Assembly: GCA_903911225.1 (NCBI GenBank)
Contig: CAIWCT010000331.1
Coordinates: forward strand, 1-41,334
Reading direction: 5' to 3'
DNA: 41,334 nt
Source: an uncultured delta proteobacterium
Lineage (GTDB): Bacteria > Desulfobacterota > WTBG01 > CAIYCZ01 > CAIRTM01
Shown: positions 36,446 through 41,334 of the stretch, piece after piece
Position numbering within the stretch: position 1 is the stretch's first letter
Layout of the letters: each line of letters opens with the position of its first letter
The notes under the pieces: model-generated
Database searches by the model: none
What the model was told of the DNA's origin: nothing
The model's input: the letters and a program-made list of their open reading frames with translations, nothing else
Translations under genes and position numbers: made by a program

Positions 36446-37123
36446 CTACTGCTTTTTCTGGGCTGCAGACGGGGGGGATTTTTCAATAAGATCTCCCTCG
36501 CCCTTTTTTGATTTTAATTTTTCGATAAGCTTTTCATAGGAGCCGTTTGCCAGCAGCTCATTGAACTGCGTGCGGTAGTTGGAAACGATGCCGACCCCTT
36601 CAAGCGTCAGGTCATACACCACCCATTTTCCGCCTTTGTTTATCATCTTATAGCTGAGCGGAATTTCCTCTTCCTTCAGGGCAACTTTTGAGTCAACCAG
36701 GGCGTATTGTCCCTCAATTGTTTCCTTGGTATACACAATATTGCCTGCTGAAAAGCCTTTTTCCTCTTTGAGAAACAGATCGACTTTCGATATATACGTC
36801 CGTTCAAGAAACTCGCTGAAAATAGCCACAAACTCTTTTTGCTGCGGCGGGGTGAAATCTCTCCAGTGCGTTCCCAGTGCCCGTCTGGCCATTTCTTCCC
36901 AGTCGAATTTTTCGGCGATTACCGTATTGATAAGCTTTTGGCGTTCTTCTTTTTTGTCAGGCGCCGCATTGGCCGGATTCTGCATGATCGCAAGGACTTT
37001 ATCTACCGCAGTTTTCAGATCATCGGTAATGGCGCCGGCTCTGCCTGCATGCGGCCAGAGAAGCGCCAGGCAGGTAAACAGTGCGAGCAGTAAAACAGTT
37101 TTTTTTGTCAATGTTTTCATCAT
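36446..37123 (-). CDS. mlaC: MlaC-family periplasmic phospholipid-binding protein
   Basis: MlaC shuttles phospholipid between the MlaA complex and the inner-membrane MlaFEDB transporter. The 225-residue protein has a signal peptide (about 1-30, ending HAGRAGA) and family features FDWEEMARRALGTHWRDFTPPQQKEFVAIFSEFLERTY and GGKWVVYDLTLEGVGIVSNYRTQF. AGGAGG lies 12 bases before the first ATG, a little far. The transporter genes mlaEFD are not in the window. The convergent mlaA-mlaC arrangement is unusual, since mla genes are more often co-directional. Confidence 0.92.
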   Translation of the reverse strand: MMKTLTKKTVLLLALFTCLALLWPHAGRAGAITDDLKTAVDKVLAIMQNPANAAPDKKEERQKLINTVIAEKFDWEEMARRALGTHWRDFTPPQQKEFVAIFSEFLERTYISKVDLFLKEEKGFSAGNIVYTKETIEGQYALVDSKVALKEEEIPLSYKMINKGGKWVVYDLTLEGVGIVSNYRTQFNELLANGSYEKLIEKLKSKKGEGDLIEKSPPSAAQKKQ

Positions 37124-37483
37124 GGATTACAAAAACCTCCTATGTGGGATCTGTCATAAACACGTTCATTTTAGTTGTCTGTCCGACGCGCAGCCCATTA
37201 TTGGAAGATTCTCAGTCAGCTGTACTGCAGCAAAGAATTTTTGTTCCTCAGAGGGCTTTCTAATAAAATAATTCCAATAGGCCCCTTGCTCGGCCTGCGT
37301 TGCTTCTATGCTTTACAAAATTTAGCATCCTGCAGTTTGTTCCGTGTTCCGTAACATATCTGCAGATTCAGGGCAAATGTTATTTTTAATCACGTTGCTT
37401 TCGAGAGGCCACGGCTATGAGATGCACTTCATGTGTCGGGTTTTTTTTGATAATCAGAGTGTATTTATGGAGGGCTTGCTAAT
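37124..37483. other. Intergenic region between mlaC and the hydrolase terminator
   Basis: About 360 bases with no supported gene; the ORF crossing it is an extension of a shadow frame of mlaC. GAGGGCTTTCTAATAAAAT near 37252 and GAGGGCTTGCTAATAAAAA near 37470 are two near-identical short repeats of unknown meaning. The mlaC promoter must lie at the left end but was not identified. Confidence 0.4.
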
Positions 37484-37522
37484 AAAAAAGCAGCCGCTAA
37501 TCAAGTTTTAATTAGCGGCTGC
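37484..37522 (-). terminator. Intrinsic terminator of the secreted hydrolase gene
   Basis: On the - strand a perfect 12-bp stem GCAGCCGCTAAT / ATTAGCGGCTGC encloses a 9-base loop and is followed by a run of six T. It starts 33 bases after the hydrolase stop codon. Confidence 0.88.
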
Positions 37523-37555
37523 ATGCAAGTTTGGGCGCTATGGCTACTTCAGTCC

Positions 37556-38410
37556 TTAGGGAGCATCGCTGTCAACAAACAGGGTTGTCGGCGTTGTGGT
37601 GCTGACCTTAACATTGGCCTTTGACCATGTTCCGTAGAAGGCGGTGTTTATGAACTTGTTTACGCTCTTTGCAACATCGGTAAAGAAATAGCTCGGCGTT
37701 GTCATGCAGTTGGTGCATGCCGGGCAGCTGCCGTCTGCGAAGCTGCAGTGGTAGTATTTCGGAGAATAGCCGCAGGGGCCCCATGAGTAGGTTTTATTAA
37801 CTCTGTAGAAAGCCCGGGGGCCGTCACAATAATAATATGCTGCCATGGCTGCATCTGTTTTCTCAACAAAGCAGGTGGTTACATCAAAGCCCCAGTAAAG
37901 CCCTGGCAGGGCTACGCGGCTTGCACCTTCAATGCTATAGGGATCGATGCTGAACATGGCATCGGCAAGATTAAGGTCGCCGCCAACGGCGTTCTGTGCT
38001 GCCTGACCGCCTGCGGAGTGGCCGCCAAGAATCCAGTGAGCGATAGACGTGCAGCCTGTTCCTGACAGCCAGCTCAGTACATTATTCTGTACTTCGATTG
38101 CGCAGCTTTTGTATTTGCCGGCATCTGTTTTTGTCATGCTGCCGGGCTGATGATCCATAATAATAACAACATAACCATAGGCTATAAGCTGATTTGCAAG
38201 ATTGTCATAGCTGTCGCGCGACATGGCTGTTCCAACGCCAAGCATAATTGCTTCAGCTGCTGCAGGTGACGGGCTTTTGTAAAAAACGCGAACCTGGCCT
38301 GTGCCGAGATCCTTGTCAAAATAGTTGGCCTGTGCAGAGCCGATGAAGGTGAAACATAATAACAAAGGCACCATCGCAAGTACGGTTGAAAAATAAAACT
38401 TTCCTTTCAT
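37556..38410 (-). CDS. Secreted Cys-rich alpha/beta hydrolase (chlorophyllase/PET-hydrolase-like fold)
   Basis: A 284-residue protein. The start MKGKFYF is fixed by AAAGGAG seven bases upstream; the ORF track adds 20 residues. A signal peptide (1-28, ending GSAQA) exports it. The nucleophile elbow is GGHSAGGQAA near residue 130, followed by MFSIDPYSIEG, as in chlorophyllase-like enzymes. A later His in YYHCSFADG could complete the triad. About ten cysteines, six of them between residues 220 and 260 (CDGPR, GPCGY, HCSF, CPACTNC), suggest several disulfides. The substrate is unknown; an ester is likely. It is a single-gene unit with its own terminator. Confidence 0.82.
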   Translation of the reverse strand: MKGKFYFSTVLAMVPLLLCFTFIGSAQANYFDKDLGTGQVRVFYKSPSPAAAEAIMLGVGTAMSRDSYDNLANQLIAYGYVVIIMDHQPGSMTKTDAGKYKSCAIEVQNNVLSWLSGTGCTSIAHWILGGHSAGGQAAQNAVGGDLNLADAMFSIDPYSIEGASRVALPGLYWGFDVTTCFVEKTDAAMAAYYYCDGPRAFYRVNKTYSWGPCGYSPKYYHCSFADGSCPACTNCMTTPSYFFTDVAKSVNKFINTAFYGTWSKANVKVSTTTPTTLFVDSDAP

Positions 38411-38551
38411 GACACTCTCCTTTGGTTTAAGTAGGTTTAGAGAACTTGAAAAGTATTGTTCTTGCCGCAACTTCTACCAATGGTTATAACCGTAAAAGAT
38501 TCGACTTTCAAATAAAATAGCAATTGAATTATACTCTAAAAAAACCTATAC

Positions 38552-38563
38552 TATACTAGTATA
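38552..38563. promoter_or_regulatory. Palindrome upstream of the hydrolase gene
   Basis: TATACTAGTATA is a perfect 12-bp palindrome in an A/T-rich stretch about 140 bases upstream of the hydrolase start. It contains -10-like sequence in both directions and could be promoter, operator or both. Confidence 0.3.
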
Positions 38564-38605
38564 AAACAAGTTATATTTATTTGCTGCAGACCCATATCTT
38601 TATCA

Positions 38606-38784
38606 TTAGAGCACTTTTCTTTTTATTGTAACCAAGCGCACAGGTGAGCTTTTGATTTATTTGCCCGTGCTTTATTCTCACAAAAGAAGCCGGCAATGAT
38701 GCAATGGTAATAGCCCGAACCGCCCGGGCTGCCTTTACAGAAAGCTCACCTGTGCGCATATGGCTATACTGTTTTTAAAATAAT
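38606..38784. mobile_element. MITE, family 2, copy 2 (diverged)
   Basis: This stretch aligns over its full length with the 183-bp element at 26864-27046, in the same orientation. It keeps TTAGAGCAC at the left, GCGCACAGGTGAGCTTTTGAT, GCCCGTGC, CGGCAATGATG, and AGCTCACCTGTGCGCATATGGCTATAC near the right end. The terminal repeats have decayed (TTTTTAAAATAATCC on the right). It lies between the hydrolase gene and the GT-C gene. The remaining bases of the gap (38785-38911) show nothing recognisable. Confidence 0.85.
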
Positions 38785-38911
38785 CCAATGTACCTGTATT
38801 GAGTGTTTGGTGAGAGGAACTGCAATTTTAAATGTGAAGGCCTACTGGGGGTTGGTTGGTATTGGGAACAGGATAAAGCAGCAAGCAGTCCATTGCTTCG
38901 TTCATTCTCTA

Positions 38912-40996
38912 TCAATTATTTATTTCAGGCATCTCAAGCCTGCGGTCGATCACCTGCCGGATGGCCGCAGGATTACCTCTTCTTGCCGCCTCCACTATAA
39001 GGGCATCAGCTTCGTTATGCTTGCCCATGGCTGCCTTGACGGTTGCCAGATTCATATAGGCATCTGCATCGGTGCTGTCAAGTTCAACGGCCTTTGTAAG
39101 GGTGTTTTCCGCCTTCACAAGCTCTTTAAGCATAAAATAATCAACACCCAGATGTTTCCAGTTAAGCGCTTTCGCGGGTTCAATAGAAATCAGATGCTCA
39201 AGGCACATGGCGCCTAGAGAATACTCTTTATTAAAAAAAGCCTCCTCACCTGCTGCAGCCAGAACGGTCATGCAGCGAATGTCAGGATGTTTTTCAAAAG
39301 TTTCAAGATAGTCCTGCGTATCGTGTTTATAGGGGGCGCGCGTCTTTGCAATAAAATGGTCATACTCACCAAGGTTCATGCCTGCAATTGCCCGCAGCCG
39401 CTCGCGGCTAAAGAGATCGCCCCGTGTGATGGTGCGGACTTTTTCGTAAAATGCCATGATGTTTGCATCCTTGATCTCGTTGTCATCTGATATTATCGAC
39501 GACATGTACCCTTTGGGGATATTGCGCAGAAAGTGGCCGATGCGCCATTTTTGTGGGCATTTTTTTTCCAGCAGCTCTTCGTAAAATTGTTCATACAGCG
39601 GATCTTCGGTAACCATGGGCAGATGCGACAGCAGCGGGTCGCCCAGGGCATGGTAATCCAGAAAATACACGGCAGGGCCAAGAGAGAAACCTGCAAAGCC
39701 GACGGCCCCGTGTACAAACAGCGGAGTTTTTAATTGGCTGGCCCGCTTAGCAATCTCAATTATATTGGCCTTCGGTTTTTCCTGCAAGGCTACATTGTTG
39801 ATAAGGCCGGTAATGGAAAAATAATATTGCCTTTCACTTGCAATGCCGTTTTCATCAAGAGGGCTTTTCATATCCCTGCCGTAATCGCTGTCGGAAAGAA
39901 TAGTTGACGTGGGCACTGAAAATCCTACAATCGCAACGATGACTGCGACTGCCGCAAGGTGGCGGCCGGGCAGGAAAAGGTTTTCCGCGACAAGCATTGC
40001 CACTGCCAGTACAAGCGGTGCGGCAAAAAACCTCCCGCTCATAAAATCCCCGCCGATCCAGACAATGTAGCCCATATACAGCATAATGCCCGCGGCATGC
40101 CAAAAAAATTGCCGTGCCCTGCAAACGCCGACCATCACAAGGGCATACGCAATTGCCGCCAGCGTCAGCGGATCTCTGGCAATCGAGTTGCGGAAATAAT
40201 TGATCCCCTGCGCCAGATACTCTGCCCGTCTGATCCCCGTGTTCATCTTGGCGAATGCCGTGTTGGGCACAAGGTAGCCATAGTAAATCAGTGAAAAAAG
40301 TTCCCAGGTAAAAAACGGGATGAAGCCTGCAAGCATAATGCCTATGCCTTTCATCCGGCCAAACCGTATCAGGGCGTAGGCAAGCGTCGGAGCAAATAAT
40401 AGCCCCGTGTCCATCCTGTTTAAAAAACCGAGGCAGGCAAGAACCGAAAGCTTCAGAAGATGTTTTTCATCAAAACTGCCCTTCAGGGAACAGATAAAGA
40501 ACAGCACCAGAATAAGATAGGTGAGCGGGTTCTCCAGGCCCGAAGTGGAGTAATCGACAAAAGCCTTTGAAAGGACCAGCACGAAAACACCAAGGGCCGC
40601 AGAAATAACCCCGCCCCCGGCCTTTCGCGCCAGAACAAAAACGGCAACAAACGACAGGGCGATCGAAAGTATCATCGGTGTGAGATAAAACTCGCGGGTC
40701 ACGAAGCTGCACAGCGACAGCACGAGCATCCAGAGCGGATGGGTATAGCTCTGCACCCGCTCGGCTATGTTCCAGCGCAGGCCGAAGCCGTTGATAAAAT
40801 TATCGACCGTGCGGAAGGTAATATAGGCGTCGTCGCAGAGCCATGCCGTTCTAAAAAGAACCACGCCGTACAGCAATAGACAGCCGTACAGCAGCAGTTT
40901 TGGGATTTCGGGGTTTGCGAGCACACCGACAGCAGTCGCCCCCTTTGTTTGTTGGGGCGCAGACACCTTATGGGCTTTTATGGGTTTTTTTTTCAT
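38912..40996 (-). CDS. GT-C membrane glycosyltransferase (AftB-like) with C-terminal TPRs
   Basis: A 694-residue integral membrane protein. After a basic, cytoplasmic N-terminus and the first membrane segment come D55-D56 in WLCDDAYITFRTVDNFINGFGLRWNIAERVQSYTHPLW. This motif is shared with the mycobacterial arabinofuranosyltransferase AftB group of lipid-linked sugar transferases. About ten membrane segments reach to around residue 350. A periplasmic region follows, and the last 110 residues contain TPRs (AKALNWKHLGVDYFMLKELVKAENTLTKAVELDSTDADAYMNLATVKAA). The sugar and acceptor are unknown. A membrane core fused to TPRs echoes the TMTC-like pair at 7-11 kb. Confidence 0.78.
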   Translation of the reverse strand: MKKKPIKAHKVSAPQQTKGATAVGVLANPEIPKLLLYGCLLLYGVVLFRTAWLCDDAYITFRTVDNFINGFGLRWNIAERVQSYTHPLWMLVLSLCSFVTREFYLTPMILSIALSFVAVFVLARKAGGGVISAALGVFVLVLSKAFVDYSTSGLENPLTYLILVLFFICSLKGSFDEKHLLKLSVLACLGFLNRMDTGLLFAPTLAYALIRFGRMKGIGIMLAGFIPFFTWELFSLIYYGYLVPNTAFAKMNTGIRRAEYLAQGINYFRNSIARDPLTLAAIAYALVMVGVCRARQFFWHAAGIMLYMGYIVWIGGDFMSGRFFAAPLVLAVAMLVAENLFLPGRHLAAVAVIVAIVGFSVPTSTILSDSDYGRDMKSPLDENGIASERQYYFSITGLINNVALQEKPKANIIEIAKRASQLKTPLFVHGAVGFAGFSLGPAVYFLDYHALGDPLLSHLPMVTEDPLYEQFYEELLEKKCPQKWRIGHFLRNIPKGYMSSIISDDNEIKDANIMAFYEKVRTITRGDLFSRERLRAIAGMNLGEYDHFIAKTRAPYKHDTQDYLETFEKHPDIRCMTVLAAAGEEAFFNKEYSLGAMCLEHLISIEPAKALNWKHLGVDYFMLKELVKAENTLTKAVELDSTDADAYMNLATVKAAMGKHNEADALIVEAARRGNPAAIRQVIDRRLEMPEINN

Positions 40997-41136
40997 GTTT
41001 ATGCGGTGTGTGTCAGCATGTGCGATGATGGAAAGGGCTTTGATAAGAATCCGAATTTTACAGGCGAAGTATAGAAGAGGGGCTCATGTGTGTCAACCAA
41101 AATACCCCCTGTGCTGTGTGTGGGAACGCTAAAGGT

Positions 41137-41174
41137 CACTGGCGTGGTGGAGCGCAGCGGAACCACGTCCAGTG
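41137..41174. repeat. Inverted repeat between the GT-C gene and the XRE regulator
   Basis: CACTGGCGTGGT pairs with ACCACGTCCAGTG (one bulged base) around a 13-base loop GGAGCGCAGCGGA. There is no T-tract, so it is not a classic terminator. It may be a dispersed extragenic repeat or an RNA stem after the regulator gene read from the right. Confidence 0.45.
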
Positions 41175-41186
41175 CAGCGACATGAG

Positions 41187-41334
41187 TTATGCCGCTCTAT
41201 GAATTTCTATTGCTTCGTACTCTGGAAACATAATTATTGCGGGATGTACATTAAATGCTTTAGCAAGCTGCACCGCCCTTTTTTTTCCAATTTCCAGTTT
41301 ATCGTTTTCAAGCATGCTGATATTTTTTGCATTG
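41187..41334 (-). CDS. XRE-family helix-turn-helix regulator, C-terminal end (partial)
   Basis: The frame is open at the right window edge, and the last 48 residues are visible: NAKNISMLENDKLEIGKKRAVQLAKAFNV, then HPAIIMFPEYEAIEIHRAA and a stop codon. 'ISxLExGK..IGKKxAxxLAKALNV' is the recognition-helix and last-helix region of Cro/CI-type HTH proteins, including many antitoxins of type II toxin-antitoxin pairs. The upstream part, and any partner gene, lies outside the window. It was too short for the ORF track. Confidence 0.7.
   Translation of the reverse strand, partial: NAKNISMLENDKLEIGKKRAVQLAKAFNVHPAIIMFPEYEAIEIHRAA

Noticed and set aside
36726-37271. 181-residue + strand ORF
   Set aside because: It is antisense to mlaC and its upstream region; no ribosome site or known motif.
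41040-41186. Additional small gene between the GT-C gene and the right edge
   Set aside because: No frame longer than about 25 codons with a ribosome site; only an inverted repeat was found.

Overview
The window looks like a chromosomal segment of a Gram-negative anaerobe of the deltaproteobacterial type (Desulfobacterota or relatives). This is inferred from the mix of MlaA/MlaC, GmhA and outer-membrane-type genes, a dprA-topA-trmFO gene order with folate-dependent TrmFO, and the rpoZ-gmhA-pgpA-cinA neighbourhood. No rRNA or tRNA gene was recognised, so the taxonomy is an inference.

Left part (1-11.7 kb): the 3' end of rpsA with its terminator, then sppA on the + strand. On the - strand follow yjbQ, two tandem TMTC-like membrane proteins with TPR repeats, tatD, dprA, topA and trmFO. 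trmFO is interrupted by a frameshift exactly at a conserved catalytic cysteine. A palindromic MITE-like element lies between sppA and trmFO and supplies the trmFO stop codon.

Middle-left (11.7-18.2 kb): an AT-rich, plastic stretch. It holds two SAM methyltransferases, a hybrid sensor kinase whose phosphoacceptor histidine is replaced by serine, an orphan IS630 OrfA-like ORF, a small membrane protein, a tiny internally repeated protein, and a broken AbiEii-like toxin fragment missed by the ORF track.

Centre (18.2-30.2 kb): the most interesting part, a + strand type II fatty-acid/polyketide-like locus. It encodes five ketosynthases: three with intact Cys-His-His, and two adjacent ones that lack the Cys and the first His and so resemble chain-length factors. 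It also encodes a cyanobacterial-AAR-like acyl-ACP reductase, a FabG-like ketoreductase, an enlarged acyl carrier protein, its own AcpS, two FabZ-like hot-dog dehydratases and one double-hot-dog protein with one degenerate half. No enoyl reductase, acyltransferase, thioesterase, radical SAM enzyme or transporter is visible. The simplest model is iterative assembly of an unsaturated acyl chain on the dedicated ACP, released reductively as an aldehyde or alcohol. The product is unknown. A 183-bp MITE and a REP-like palindrome sit in the two longest gaps inside this locus.

Right part (30.2-41.3 kb): rpoZ, gmhA, a cyclophilin-like small protein, pgpA, an unknown coiled-coil protein with a tandem N-terminal repeat, and cinA. 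Then come a second copy of the first MITE family, convergent mlaA and mlaC, a secreted cysteine-rich alpha/beta hydrolase with a clear terminator, a second copy of the 183-bp MITE, a GT-C (AftB-like) membrane glycosyltransferase with TPRs, and the end of an XRE-type regulator cut by the window edge.
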